In this document: positions 32,383-42,269 of the stretch, one piece after another
Position numbering within the stretch: the stretch's first letter is position 1
How the letters are laid out: each line of letters opens with the position of its first letter
Assembly (NCBI RefSeq): GCF_003950295.1
Contig: NZ_RHNP01000023.1
Location: forward strand, 1 to 43,940
Length of the DNA stretch: 43,940 bases
Source: Loigolactobacillus iwatensis
GTDB lineage: Bacteria; Bacillota; Bacilli; Lactobacillales; Lactobacillaceae
Direction of reading: 5' to 3'
The notes under the pieces: generated by a model
What the model was told of the DNA's origin: nothing
Seen by the model: only the letters and a program-made list of their open reading frames with translations
The model's database searches: none
Made by a program: the position numbers and the translations under genes

Positions 32383-33045
32383 TTAATTTGCTTCGTCTGA
32401 ACTTTGAATCACACAAACAACCCCACTGCGAAACGAAAAGGTTGCCGAACGTTTCGTGAATTGGTTGCTGGCGTACATAATTGGTTGTGCAACGTCAGCA
32501 TCACGCAAGCGGTATTTAGTGTCATACAACGTGAGGCCCTCCACTGCCGTCAACGGCCCAAAACCTAAATAATGCTTATCAGGATCGCTAACAATTGAGT
32601 GGACTCCCGGACTAAAAAAACGAAAATCATTTTGCTTATCCACTAATTTAATTCGTTCAATAAACGGCAAGAAACGTGCCTCTAAGAGCATAAACAGATT
32701 ATCAAGAAAATGATCTAATCGTCCCCCGGTCGCACCATAAATGACCACTTGTTGTGCGTGAAATTCCTGTAAAGCGAGTACCAGGGCCAATTCAGTATCG
32801 GTATCATCTTTATCAGTAACCGCCGTTCGAATATCCGCCACTTGCGCCTGAACTTGATCAAATTCCCGGGGAGAAAGTGAATCATAATCCCCCACCGCAA
32901 TTTCAGGGATGATCCCCAAACGTAACAAACGTAACGTCCCCCGATCAGCACTAAGCCACTTTCCGGGAATCGCTAAAGGATTTTCCGTCAACTCTTGCGG
33001 CCATAAATCAGTTGGCCCACCAACCAATAAATTAATCCGCGTCAT
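32383..33045 (-). CDS. thiN: Thiamine pyrophosphokinase
   Basis: ThiN transfers pyrophosphate from ATP to thiamine to give thiamine diphosphate. The 220-residue protein has ADRG, VGDYDSLS (about 52-59), KDDTDTELAL and YGATGGRLDH, all expected active-site motifs. The ATG at 33045 lies inside the last codons of rpe (14-base overlap) with no clear Shine-Dalgarno of its own, so it depends on translation of rpe. Confidence 0.96.
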   Translation of the reverse strand: MTRINLLVGGPTDLWPQELTENPLAIPGKWLSADRGTLRLLRLGIIPEIAVGDYDSLSPREFDQVQAQVADIRTAVTDKDDTDTELALVLALQEFHAQQVVIYGATGGRLDHFLDNLFMLLEARFLPFIERIKLVDKQNDFRFFSPGVHSIVSDPDKHYLGFGPLTAVEGLTLYDTKYRLRDADVAQPIMYASNQFTKRSATFSFRSGVVCVIQSSDEAN

Positions 33046-33700
33046 AGATGGCCACAGTGTTTTTTAAAGTTTGCAAACGAGCGGCAGGATCGGCGGCCTC
33101 GTAGATATAAGAGCCGGCGACGAAAACATCAGCACCTGCGGCCGCGCAAGTCTTGATCGTTTCTGCATTAATACCCCCATCAACCTCAATATCAAAGTGA
33201 TAATTATCATTCGTTTGCCGTAATTGATCTAGTCGCTTAACTTTGGCCAACATGTCAGGTAAAAATTTTTGTCCGCCAAAACCAGGATTCACGGTCATGA
33301 CCAGCACTTGATCAACTAGTGGGAAAACATTCTTAATCAATTCAAGCGGTGTCCCCGGGTTAACGACCACTCCAGCTTTTAAGCCAGTTTCTTTAGTCAT
33401 TTGAATTGCCCGGTAATAATGGGGTGTACTTTCCACGTGAATGGTTAATAAATCAGCGCCAGCCTGCGCAAAGTCTTTAATGTAGTTTTCTGGATGTTCA
33501 ATCATTAAATGGCAGTCCAAGGTTAACTTAGTGACTGGACGTAAAGCGGCAACAATACTTGGCCCAAACGTAATATTAGGGACAAAATGACCGTCCATCA
33601 CGTCAACGTGCAAGTAGTCCGCACCAGCGTTTTCAACTAATTTTACATCACGTGCAAGATTTGCAAAATCCGCACTTAAAATTGAAGGTGCAATTTTCAT
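33032..33700 (-). CDS. rpe: Ribulose-phosphate 3-epimerase
   Basis: Rpe interconverts ribulose-5-phosphate and xylulose-5-phosphate in the pentose phosphate or phosphoketolase pathway. The 222-residue TIM barrel has APSILSADF, LHVDVMDGHFVPNITFG, MTVNPGFGGQKF and DGGIN with metal-binding His and Asp in place. GGGAGG precedes ATG 33700, which shares one base with the rsgA stop (TGATG). It lies between rsgA and thiN, as in Bacillus. Confidence 0.97.
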   Translation of the reverse strand: MKIAPSILSADFANLARDVKLVENAGADYLHVDVMDGHFVPNITFGPSIVAALRPVTKLTLDCHLMIEHPENYIKDFAQAGADLLTIHVESTPHYYRAIQMTKETGLKAGVVVNPGTPLELIKNVFPLVDQVLVMTVNPGFGGQKFLPDMLAKVKRLDQLRQTNDNYHFDIEVDGGINAETIKTCAAAGADVFVAGSYIYEAADPAARLQTLKNTVAIYDAD

Positions 33701-34602
33701 CAATATTTTCCTCCCTTACCGTACTTAGGCTTTTCAGCCTTTTTTTCTTCACGAAATTGTAAGTAGTTTTCATAACGACTTTTTAAAATTGTACCTGCTT
33801 CAACTTGCCGCTTAACTTCACAACCTGGTTCTTTATCGTGCTGACATTCGCGAAACTTACATAGTGGCGCTGCTTGCATAAATTCTGGGAACAGTCGGCC
33901 TAACTCGTCCAAATTGATTTCAGTTAAGTTTAACGCCGAAAATCCAGGTGTATCAGCTACTAAGCCGCCAAATAAAGGCAACAATTCAACGTGGCGCGTG
34001 GTATGTTTCCCCCGGGAGAGGCTTTCAGAAACGGCCGCCGTTTTTAAATTTAAATCTGGTGATATGTGGTTTAATAAAGTTGATTTACCGGCACCAGACT
34101 GCCCTGTAAAAACAGTTAGCTTATCACTAAAATGGGCCGTCAACTCGGCCACACTTGTTTTAGCGTATGGTTCTTTCGCCACCAAAGTTGGATAACCCAA
34201 TTGCCGGTAATAAGCCAGCGTTGTTTGTAATTCCTGATAACGCGCCGGTGAAAGTAAATCAGTTTTGGTCAAATAAATAATTGGCGTGATGCTGTTAGCC
34301 TCTAAAGTAATTAGAAAGCGATCCAATAAATTACTTGAAAAATCAGGCTTCACCGCCGAGGTCACCACAACCGCCTGATCAATATTGGCAACTGGTGGAC
34401 GCACTAACTGATTTTTACGCGGCAAAAGTTCTAGAACGTAACCTTCATTTAGATTGGTGCTTTCAAAGCGAACGTAATCACCGACAAGTGGCGTTAAACC
34501 ACGCTTGCGAAAATTACCCCGGCCCCGCGTTTGAAATGTTTGTTGATCAGCGTAAACATAATAAAAACCACTTAACGCCTTTCGAATTTGTCCTGTGGCC
34601 AA
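33700..34602 (-). CDS. rsgA: Ribosome small-subunit biogenesis GTPase RsgA
   Basis: RsgA is a circularly permuted GTPase that checks late 30S maturation. The 300-residue protein has an N-terminal OB fold, then the permuted G motifs in order: TKTDL (G4), GQSGAGKSTLLN (G1, about 170-181), DTPGFS (G3). A C-terminal zinc site follows, formed by Cys and His in CKFRECQHDKEPGC. The start is TTG at 34602, seven bases after AAAGGAGG; no ATG is available nearby. It is co-transcribed with pknB upstream and rpe downstream. Confidence 0.96.
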   Translation of the reverse strand: MATGQIRKALSGFYYVYADQQTFQTRGRGNFRKRGLTPLVGDYVRFESTNLNEGYVLELLPRKNQLVRPPVANIDQAVVVTSAVKPDFSSNLLDRFLITLEANSITPIIYLTKTDLLSPARYQELQTTLAYYRQLGYPTLVAKEPYAKTSVAELTAHFSDKLTVFTGQSGAGKSTLLNHISPDLNLKTAAVSESLSRGKHTTRHVELLPLFGGLVADTPGFSALNLTEINLDELGRLFPEFMQAAPLCKFRECQHDKEPGCEVKRQVEAGTILKSRYENYLQFREEKKAEKPKYGKGGKY

Positions 34603-34749
34603 ACTGTAACCTCCTTTTATTTAAAAAAGAGGCCGTTTCCGACCCCTCACAGGTAAACGGATTGTCTATCTAAAAAGCAGTTTCTCCGTTTAATTACGGA
34701 ATGGAAACCAAATGCCTTTTAGCTACTTTCTAGTTTACCAAAGTTTAAC

Positions 34750-36708
34750 TTATTTCGTTACATTATTGTTTTCATTGATCGTAGTCCCATCCCGGACAAT
34801 TCGGTACTGGCCACTAGCCTCAGGTTTTAGCGTAAATGGTAATTTAAAAGTTGTTGTTTTAGTCATAACTGACTGCTGGTATACCGTTCCAATGTCGTGC
34901 GCATCATCACCGATGTAAATGACAACCTGATTACTGCTGCCAGTACTTTTATCGTAAGGAACAGTGACTTTTTCGGTAAAACTGATGTCATTTGCGGGCT
35001 TTTGGCCTCGCGAAATTGTCACGATTAACTGATCTCCTGGTTGAGCGTACTTACCAGCAACAGGCTTTTGGACCATAACCGCACCTGAACGAACTGAGTC
35101 AGAGAAGGCCGTCTTAAGCGTTAAATCAAGCCCCATACTACTGGCATATTCTTGTGCGCTTGCCTGCGACCAATTAATCAAATTGCTTAACCCAAAAGCG
35201 CCCTGTCCAGCACTAACCGTCAGCCTAACCGTTGTTTTTTCTGGGACAACATGATTACCGGCGGTGACGTTTTGGGTCATCACCACCCCCTTGGCCGTGG
35301 CGGTGGAAGCGGTCACTGTTTGCTTAACTCGAAAACCTTTTTTTCGTAACTCTTTTGCTGCCGCCGAATATGATTGTCCCGTGTAATCAACTACCCGCAC
35401 CTTCGCTTTTCCTTGACTAATAACCAAGTTAACTCGACTATTGCGCTTCACTTGTCCCTTAGGTGTTGAACGAATCACCTTACCATTAGTGATTTTTTGA
35501 TCAGTTTGTCGCGTTGTTTTGCCTAACTGCAAATTTTTAGCAGCCAATTTTTTTCGGGCCTGAGTTTGCGTTAGTCCAACAACATTGGGAACCTGTGTGC
35601 TCATCATTTCTTGGTAGGCATAAACGCCGCCACCTAATAGGACTAAAATAACAACCGCTAATAAAACTAGTAATAACGGAGTTCTTCGCTTTTGTTTCTG
35701 TTGCTGTAAAGCCGCCTTAGTTGCCGAGTTGTCAACTGGCTTTTTTTCTTCAGTCTGGTGCTTAGGTGTATAAGTCTTGGCGTCATCATCCTTAGGCAAG
35801 CGATCATCCAACTGCGAAATAGGCGTAATCACTTTTGTTTCTTCTTGATCAATTTCGGGTTTAAACTTCGCTTCAGTCGCTCGATCTGCGTTCAAACTTG
35901 TTTTTAAATCAGCGGCCATTTCGGAAACGTCAGCGTAGCGTTCCACTGGAACTTTAGCCGTCGCCTTCAAGACAACATTTTCGAGGGATTGAGGAATATT
36001 ATGATCAAATTCACGAACGGAGGGAATTTGATTCTGAAAATGTTTTAACGCGATACTTACAGCGGTTTCGCCCTCAAAAGGAACTTTACTAGTTAACATT
36101 TCGTACAGAATGATGCCCAATGAATAAATATCAGAACGCTTAGTTGCAATACTGCCACGAGCCTGCTCAGGTGATAAATAATGAACCGAGCCCAACATTG
36201 AGTTCGTCTGCGTGATTGAATTCTCCGACAAGGCAACTGCGATCCCAAAATCCGTAATTTTCACTTGACCAGTTTCATCGACTAAAATATTTTGCGGCTT
36301 TAAATCACGGTGAATTATCCCGTGTGCGTGGGCCTCACCAACTGCTGCTAAAATGGCCAGCATCATTTTAATGACCTGTGGATAGGCAATGGGAAAATTA
36401 CGGGCAATATAGCGTTTTAAGTCAGTTCCCTTAATGTATTCCATCACGATGTACTGCATGCCACTATCTTCGCCAACGTCGTAAACCTCAACAATATTCG
36501 GGTGAACTAGCTCAGTTGACGCCAATTCTTCCCGTTGAAAACGACGAATTGTGTCAGGATCATTCTGCAAATCTAAACGCAGAATTTTGATGGCAACATC
36601 ACGATCAAGGATTAGATCACGCGCCAAATAAACGTTAGCCATCCCGCCTTCACCAATTGGCTTGCGGATCTCGTAGCGACCATCTATTTTATAGCCATCT
36701 TCCATCAT
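34750..36708 (-). CDS. pknB: PASTA-domain Ser/Thr protein kinase (PknB/PrkC)
   Basis: This 652-residue membrane kinase senses muropeptides or lipid II and phosphorylates cell wall, division and translation targets. The kinase domain (about 11-275) has GEGGMANVYLA, Lys41, HRDLKPQN and DFGIA. A Gln/Lys-rich juxtamembrane region leads to one membrane helix (about 343-367). Outside are three PASTA repeats (about 372-575), starting VPNVVGLTQTQA, and an 80-residue C-terminal strand-rich domain. The first ATG (36708) overlaps the stp stop by four bases; a second ATG follows at once. Confidence 0.97.
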   Translation of the reverse strand: MMEDGYKIDGRYEIRKPIGEGGMANVYLARDLILDRDVAIKILRLDLQNDPDTIRRFQREELASTELVHPNIVEVYDVGEDSGMQYIVMEYIKGTDLKRYIARNFPIAYPQVIKMMLAILAAVGEAHAHGIIHRDLKPQNILVDETGQVKITDFGIAVALSENSITQTNSMLGSVHYLSPEQARGSIATKRSDIYSLGIILYEMLTSKVPFEGETAVSIALKHFQNQIPSVREFDHNIPQSLENVVLKATAKVPVERYADVSEMAADLKTSLNADRATEAKFKPEIDQEETKVITPISQLDDRLPKDDDAKTYTPKHQTEEKKPVDNSATKAALQQQKQKRRTPLLLVLLAVVILVLLGGGVYAYQEMMSTQVPNVVGLTQTQARKKLAAKNLQLGKTTRQTDQKITNGKVIRSTPKGQVKRNSRVNLVISQGKAKVRVVDYTGQSYSAAAKELRKKGFRVKQTVTASTATAKGVVMTQNVTAGNHVVPEKTTVRLTVSAGQGAFGLSNLINWSQASAQEYASSMGLDLTLKTAFSDSVRSGAVMVQKPVAGKYAQPGDQLIVTISRGQKPANDISFTEKVTVPYDKSTGSSNQVVIYIGDDAHDIGTVYQQSVMTKTTTFKLPFTLKPEASGQYRIVRDGTTINENNNVTK

Positions 36709-37451
36709 CGGCTCTTCACCTCACGATCCTCAAAGAGTAGCAAGGCAGTAATGTTATCTAAGCCACCGGCCGCGTTCGCCTGTTTAATTAATTGCTCACA
36801 CTTTGCTTGTAAACTAAGGTCACTTGTTAACACTGCCGTAATTTCATCATCACTGACCATATTAGTCAGACCATCAGAACATAGCAAAATATAATCACCG
36901 TACTTTGACTGTCGAACTGTCACATCCGCATCGGCTTCCGCAGAAACGCCAAGTGTCCGAGTGATAATATTTTTTTGCGGGTGATGGCGAGCGGCCTCTT
37001 TACTAATCTCCCCGTGCTTAACTAACTCATTGACTAAGGAATGGTCTTCAGTCAATTGAGTTAGCTTACCATTCCGGTATAAATAGGCACGACTATCTCC
37101 AATGTTGGCAATAATATATTCATTTTGAAAGTAAATGACGGCAACAAAAGTAGTTCCCATGCCACTAAGATCAGCGTACTGCTGGGATTTAGTTAAGATA
37201 TGTTGATTTTCTTTTTGTAATTCCGTAACTAACCAAGAAACGATCGGTTCTACTTTTTTAAAGGTTGTTTGTTCAAAATCGTATCCAATATGTAAAACGG
37301 CCATTGCCGAGGCAACGTCCCCACCTAAATGACCACCCATGCCATCCGCAACAATCGCAAAATGAACGCCGGATCGATTTTGATAAACACTCACATAATC
37401 CTCATTGTTTGGTCGTTTTTGACCCACATCCGTCCGATAGGCAAACTTCAT
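36705..37451 (-). CDS. stp: PP2C-type Ser/Thr phosphatase (Stp/PrpC)
   Basis: This 248-residue phosphatase removes phosphate from targets of PknB and uses two metal ions. The PP2C motifs are intact: RPNNEDY, VADGMGGHLGGDVAS, GDSRAYLYR, CSDGLTNMV and GGLDNITALL. The ATG at 37451 has GAGG eight bases upstream, in the last codons of rsmB; the longer frame to 37481 would overlap rsmB more. Overlap with pknB keeps the kinase and phosphatase in fixed ratio. Confidence 0.96.
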   Translation of the reverse strand: MKFAYRTDVGQKRPNNEDYVSVYQNRSGVHFAIVADGMGGHLGGDVASAMAVLHIGYDFEQTTFKKVEPIVSWLVTELQKENQHILTKSQQYADLSGMGTTFVAVIYFQNEYIIANIGDSRAYLYRNGKLTQLTEDHSLVNELVKHGEISKEAARHHPQKNIITRTLGVSAEADADVTVRQSKYGDYILLCSDGLTNMVSDDEITAVLTSDLSLQAKCEQLIKQANAAGGLDNITALLLFEDREVKSR

Positions 37452-37456
37452 GAAAA

Positions 37457-38809
37457 CTACCTCGTTTTTCGCTGTAGACAACAGATAAAGAACCCATCCG
37501 TTCGGTAATCGTCCGGATAAAGCTTCATGTATGGTTCCGTTTCAACTGTTAATTCATAATCAGTTTTAACCGGAATTAAGTCAAATTCTGGGTGCTGCTG
37601 TCTAAATTTTTCGATAACTTGCTGATTTTCTTCATCAACAATTGTACACGTACTGTAGGTCAAAATACCACCGACTTTTACCTTCTTGGCAACACTATTT
37701 AAAATGGCCAATTGAATCTTTTTAAGGTTCTGTAAGTCGGCCTCACTACGAGCGTACTTGATTTCAGGTTTACGCCGCAATAAACCAAGACCAGAACAAG
37801 GTGCATCAACTAAAATACGATCAAACTGCTCATCAGCAAATTTACTGTGTACATCCCGCGCGTCCATTACCTGGGCCGAAATAACATCAGAAACATGCAA
37901 CCGATTAGCGTTTTCTTCAATCAAACGAACTTTATTAGCGTGTAAATCCAAAGCAGTTACGTGACCGCCTGCCCCAGCGTTTAGATAAGTTGCAATATGC
38001 GTGGTTTTCCCACCAGGCGCTGCACAAGCATCCAAAACTTGTTGATTTGGTTTAAGTTGCATACTAGGAGCCACTAGCATGGAGCTTTCGTCCTGCACCG
38101 TATATTGACCAGCCTCAAAGGCAGCCGTTCCAGCAAAGAAACCACCTTGGCTCACTAAACCAACTGGGGTTAAATGACTTGGCTCTACCTGTAAATCAAC
38201 ATCCGCCAATTCAGTCTGTAATTTTTCCGCATTAGTAACCCGCGTATTGACTCGAATTGAAGCCGTTGGGGGCTCATTAATATGTTCCAAAATTGCCAAA
38301 GTTTTCTCTTGGCCCAATTGTGTTTGTAGCTTTTTAATCAACCAGACAGGCAAACTATATTTGATGCTCATTTGTTCGTCGGCATCCGCTATTTCCGTGA
38401 GATCACGCAAACCAGTTCGTTGAATATTGCGCAAAATGGCCGTCACCAAACCAGCAGTTCCCTGGTTACCACGATTTTTAGCAATTTCGGTTGCTTCATA
38501 AAAGATGGCCCGGTTAGGAATTTTATCTAGGTAGGTCATTTGGTAAACGGAAAGCCTTAATACCTGCCGTACCCAGTGTTCCAGTTGCTGTGGCTTTTTT
38601 ACAAATGGTGCTAACCAATAATCTAAAGTTAGCCGGTGTTGAATAACCCCGTAAACTATATTAGTCAGTAAACCAGCATCACTTGAATTTAGGCGCACTC
38701 GATCAAGCACTTGATCAAGGGCAATATTTGCGTAACTGCCCTCTTTTTCAACTCGCTCTAAGATATCCACTGCTAAATAACGTGGTGTTTGCTTTAATTT
38801 ATTTGCCAT
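37457..38809 (-). CDS. rsmB: 16S rRNA (cytosine-967-C5)-methyltransferase
   Basis: RsmB (Sun) methylates C967 of 16S rRNA with S-adenosylmethionine. The 450-residue protein has a NusB-like N-terminal RNA-binding domain (about 1-140) and a methyltransferase domain with CAAPGGKTTHIA (SAM site), DAPCSGLGLLRRKPEIK and YSTCTI, the last two holding the two catalytic Cys. ATG 38809 overlaps the end of fmt by 11 bases; the nearest AAGGA is 13 bases away, so coupling is likely. Confidence 0.97.
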   Translation of the reverse strand: MANKLKQTPRYLAVDILERVEKEGSYANIALDQVLDRVRLNSSDAGLLTNIVYGVIQHRLTLDYWLAPFVKKPQQLEHWVRQVLRLSVYQMTYLDKIPNRAIFYEATEIAKNRGNQGTAGLVTAILRNIQRTGLRDLTEIADADEQMSIKYSLPVWLIKKLQTQLGQEKTLAILEHINEPPTASIRVNTRVTNAEKLQTELADVDLQVEPSHLTPVGLVSQGGFFAGTAAFEAGQYTVQDESSMLVAPSMQLKPNQQVLDACAAPGGKTTHIATYLNAGAGGHVTALDLHANKVRLIEENANRLHVSDVISAQVMDARDVHSKFADEQFDRILVDAPCSGLGLLRRKPEIKYARSEADLQNLKKIQLAILNSVAKKVKVGGILTYSTCTIVDEENQQVIEKFRQQHPEFDLIPVKTDYELTVETEPYMKLYPDDYRTDGFFICCLQRKTR

Positions 38810-39749
38810 CGAATAATTGTTGTCCTTCCTTAATGCCGTGCCCAATACCGTTTAAAAAGGCCGTTATTGGCATTCTTGCTTTACCTGCTGGCTGAATTTC
38901 ATTAACGGCAAAGACGCTTCCCGCTCCAGCAGCAAGCGTTAATTGGTGCTTTGTCACTGTAACAATACTTCCTGGTGCCTGGGTCGTTTTTTCTGTTAAA
39001 GGTTTTACCGACCATAATTTAGTTCGTTTACCTAACATCATAACATAAGCACCTGGTTCTGGGCGTAAAGCCCGAACTTGGCAATCAATTTGTTGCGCTG
39101 TATTTTCTAAATTAATTTCTTCTTGTTCTGGTTTGATATTTGGCGCAAAGGTTACTTTAGCAGGATCCTGAACTTGCGGCGTTATCTTTCCGGCCAGAAA
39201 ATCTGGTAACGTTGTGCGTAAAAGTCGCTCCCCCACTACACTAAGTTTGGCAAATAAACTCCCACTATCATCCGTTGCCTCAATTGGTAAACGTTCCTGG
39301 CGTAAAATATCACCTGCATCCATCTTCATCACCATTTTCATAATGGTCACGCCGGTTTCTTTTTCACCCTTTAAAAGTGAATACTGAATCGGAGCACCAC
39401 CGCGATATTTTGGTAACAACGAAGCATGCACATTTAAAGCCGCAATTTTTGGTGCCGCAAGCACGCTCTTAGGTAAAAATTGGCCAAAAGCGGCCGTAAC
39501 AATCAAATCTGGTGCCAGATCAATAATTCGTTGTGCCTCTGAGCTACCGCTTAATTTTTCCGGCTGCAGTACCTCTAATTGATGTTCCAAGGCAACTCGT
39601 TTTATCGGAGATGGTGTTAGTACGTGCTTCCGGCCAACTGGGCGATCTGGTTGTGTCACAACGGCTAAAACCGCGTAACCTTGTTTTAGCAAACTTTCTA
39701 AAATTGGAGCCGAAAATTCTGGAGTACCCATAAATACAATTGACGTCAA
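38799..39749 (-). CDS. fmt: Methionyl-tRNA formyltransferase
   Basis: Fmt formylates initiator Met-tRNA using 10-formyltetrahydrofolate. The 316-residue protein has the N-terminal catalytic domain with FMGTPEFSAP, the SLLPKYRGGAPIQ loop and the Asp in KMDAGDIL, and a C-terminal tRNA-binding barrel. The start is TTG at 39749 after AAGGAGG; the first ATG is inside the first strand, so TTG is well supported. Confidence 0.97.
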   Translation of the reverse strand: MTSIVFMGTPEFSAPILESLLKQGYAVLAVVTQPDRPVGRKHVLTPSPIKRVALEHQLEVLQPEKLSGSSEAQRIIDLAPDLIVTAAFGQFLPKSVLAAPKIAALNVHASLLPKYRGGAPIQYSLLKGEKETGVTIMKMVMKMDAGDILRQERLPIEATDDSGSLFAKLSVVGERLLRTTLPDFLAGKITPQVQDPAKVTFAPNIKPEQEEINLENTAQQIDCQVRALRPEPGAYVMMLGKRTKLWSVKPLTEKTTQAPGSIVTVTKHQLTLAAGAGSVFAVNEIQPAGKARMPITAFLNGIGHGIKEGQQLFDGK

Positions 39750-39833
39750 ATTTAACTCCTCCTTAATTCTTCAAGGTTAATTTACACTTCACACGGAAGT
39801 TTGTTCGTGTGATCCGCTTTGACTTACTTCTTT

Positions 39834-42248
39834 TTAAATGAAACTCAGCGGCTCACGATCGATTGAGATCTGAATTCCCTTTTTGGTTTCCTGATTGTCT
39901 TGCATTATTTTTGTTAATTCAGCGTTTAGGTTAGGTTCATTTTTATATTTGATCACCATCTGGTAGTAATAACGCCGGTTAACTCGTGCAATGGCCCGTG
40001 GTGTTGGCCCTAAAATAATCGCTTCTTTGGATAAAACTGGTTTTAATTGATTCATTAACTGAAAAATTTTCTTTGCGGCCAAATTTTCTTCTTCATGGCT
40101 GGCTGTTAGCAAAATAGTGAAATAATAAGGTGGGTAATTACCTTGATGACGTAATGTCATTTCTCGCTTGTAAAAGCCTTCGTAGTCATGATGCCGGGCC
40201 AATTGAATGGCGTAGTGTTCCGGATTATAAGTCTGAACAACTACTTCACCCTTCTTGTCGGCCCGGCCAGCGCGACCGCTGACTTGAGTTAATAACTGAA
40301 AAGTTCGTTCACTGGCCCGAAAATCAGGTAAACCTAAAGCCGTATCGGCATTTAAAACGCCAACTAAAGTGACATCAGGAAAATCAAGCCCTTTAGCGAT
40401 CATCTGTGTTCCAAGTAAAATATCAGCATCATGCCGACCAAACTGATTTAAAATTTTTTCATGAGCACCCTTACGGCGAGTTGTGTCAACATCCATTCGT
40501 AAGATGCGGGCAGTTGGTAATAGTTCCTTTAACTCCGCTTCAACTTTTTGGGTGCCGGTACCATAATAACGTATTTTATGACTGTGACAGTTTGCGCACA
40601 CCTTGGGAATCGCTTCTTCGTGCCCACAATAATGACATTTCATCGAATGGGTATCCATGTGTAACGTTAATGAAATATCACAATTAGGACATTTCAAAAC
40701 AAAACCACAATCACGGCACATCACAAATGATGAAAAGCCACGGCGATTAAGCATCAAAACACTTTGTTCATGTCTAATCAACCGTTGTCGAATTTGCGCC
40801 AGCATCAACTCAGAAAAGTTACCTTCAGTTGTCTTCTTCAATTCATTTTTCATATCAACAACGGTTACTTCTGGCATAGGCCGATCATTCACTCGGTGTT
40901 TCAGGCGAATTAAGTGGTAAACGCCCTTTTGTGCACGCGCCCGGGATTCCAACGAAGGCGTTGCACTGCCTAAAATCACAGGGCAGTTGTGATACTTAGC
41001 CCGCCATAAGACCACATCCCGGGCATTGTACCGGGGCATATCATCTTGTTTATAACTTGTTTCATGTTCTTCGTCCATAATAATTACACCTAAATGACTT
41101 AACGGTGCAAAAACGGCCGACCGTGCTCCTACAACCACTTGGGCCTCTTGGCGCTCAATTCGGCGCCATTCATCGTAGCGCTCACCAGTCGACAAACCAC
41201 TATGCAGCATTGCCACCCGCTCACCAAAACGGCCCTTAACACGATTAACCATTTGGGGCGTTAAGGCAATTTCTGGAACTAACATTAACGCCGTTTTACC
41301 AAGCTTTAGCGCATCTTGAATCACTTGTAAATAGATTTCAGTTTTGCCACTTCCGGTCACACCTTCAACTAAGTAAACCTCGTTTTCGCTTGCTTTAACC
41401 GCTTGACTAATTTGTGTGACGGCGGCCGACTGTTCTGCAGTTAAAACTCGTGGTTTTGTGTGTTCAACTGTATGGCCAGCGTAAGGATCACGGTATTGCT
41501 CGATCGCAACCTCCTTGAACCAGCCTTTCTTGGCTGCTGTCCGTAATGTTTCCCGTGATACCGCAGCAGCCGCCAACACTTGCTGGTAGGCAATTGCCTC
41601 CGTTTGACCTGCAACTGAGGCCAAATAAGTTAACAATAAAGCCTGCTTTTTAGCAGACTTAGTTAAATTGGCTTTTAATGCTTCACATTCGGCCGCCGAT
41701 TTAGTTGGCAACAATCCTTTAAGCATTTTTTTATGCGCACGATTATTAACGTGGTAAACAATTTCAACTTGCTGCTCTTTTTGTAACTGTAATAATTTAT
41801 GGGCCGAAGTTAAACTAGTTGCCTCTGAAAAAGGAATTTCCTGTTTACCTTGAAATAATTCAGTCGCTAATTTAGGGTCAGCAGTTGGTTCAAGACGAAC
41901 CGTTTTTTCGTAGCTAGCCTTCATAACACTAGGCAACATGGTTTGTAAACAACTAATCCAAAAAGCAAACGTTGATTGGGCCAACCACTGCGACAATTGT
42001 AGTAATTCATGGTTGAGCACTGGCCGCAAATCAACTACCGAAACGATTTCTTTTAAAGTACCTTCAAAAGAACTTTGATCGGTAATCGCAACAACAAATC
42101 CTTGCAACTGACGTTTACCGAAAGGAACGACAACTCGCATTCCGGGACTGATTTGCTCGGTCAAACTAGCCGGAATTGCGTAATCAAAAGGTCGATTAGT
42201 CTGCATTGTCGGAACATCCACAATTACCTCTGCTATTTGCGTCACCAC
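39834..42248 (-). CDS. priA: Primosomal protein N' (replication restart helicase PriA)
   Basis: PriA recognises stalled forks and reloads the replicative helicase. The 804-residue protein has the N-terminal DNA-binding domain (RPFDYAIP, GMRVVVPFGKR), Walker A EGVTGSGKTE (about 296-305) and the DEEHETSYKQ box. A paired zinc cluster of eight Cys follows (CRDCG to CANCH, about 511-550), then the C-terminal motor with GTQMIAKGLDFPDV and SGRAGR. It starts at GTG 42248 close after GGAGGG; a second GTG follows directly. Confidence 0.97.
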   Translation of the reverse strand: MVTQIAEVIVDVPTMQTNRPFDYAIPASLTEQISPGMRVVVPFGKRQLQGFVVAITDQSSFEGTLKEIVSVVDLRPVLNHELLQLSQWLAQSTFAFWISCLQTMLPSVMKASYEKTVRLEPTADPKLATELFQGKQEIPFSEATSLTSAHKLLQLQKEQQVEIVYHVNNRAHKKMLKGLLPTKSAAECEALKANLTKSAKKQALLLTYLASVAGQTEAIAYQQVLAAAAVSRETLRTAAKKGWFKEVAIEQYRDPYAGHTVEHTKPRVLTAEQSAAVTQISQAVKASENEVYLVEGVTGSGKTEIYLQVIQDALKLGKTALMLVPEIALTPQMVNRVKGRFGERVAMLHSGLSTGERYDEWRRIERQEAQVVVGARSAVFAPLSHLGVIIMDEEHETSYKQDDMPRYNARDVVLWRAKYHNCPVILGSATPSLESRARAQKGVYHLIRLKHRVNDRPMPEVTVVDMKNELKKTTEGNFSELMLAQIRQRLIRHEQSVLMLNRRGFSSFVMCRDCGFVLKCPNCDISLTLHMDTHSMKCHYCGHEEAIPKVCANCHSHKIRYYGTGTQKVEAELKELLPTARILRMDVDTTRRKGAHEKILNQFGRHDADILLGTQMIAKGLDFPDVTLVGVLNADTALGLPDFRASERTFQLLTQVSGRAGRADKKGEVVVQTYNPEHYAIQLARHHDYEGFYKREMTLRHQGNYPPYYFTILLTASHEEENLAAKKIFQLMNQLKPVLSKEAIILGPTPRAIARVNRRYYYQMVIKYKNEPNLNAELTKIMQDNQETKKGIQISIDREPLSFI

Positions 42249-42269
42249 TGGCCCTCCTCTCGTTTAGAT

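Noticed and set aside
34616-34750. GAGG/CCTC hairpin with T run before rsgA as a terminator
   Set aside because: The stem is only four pairs and overlaps the leader of rsgA; too weak to call.
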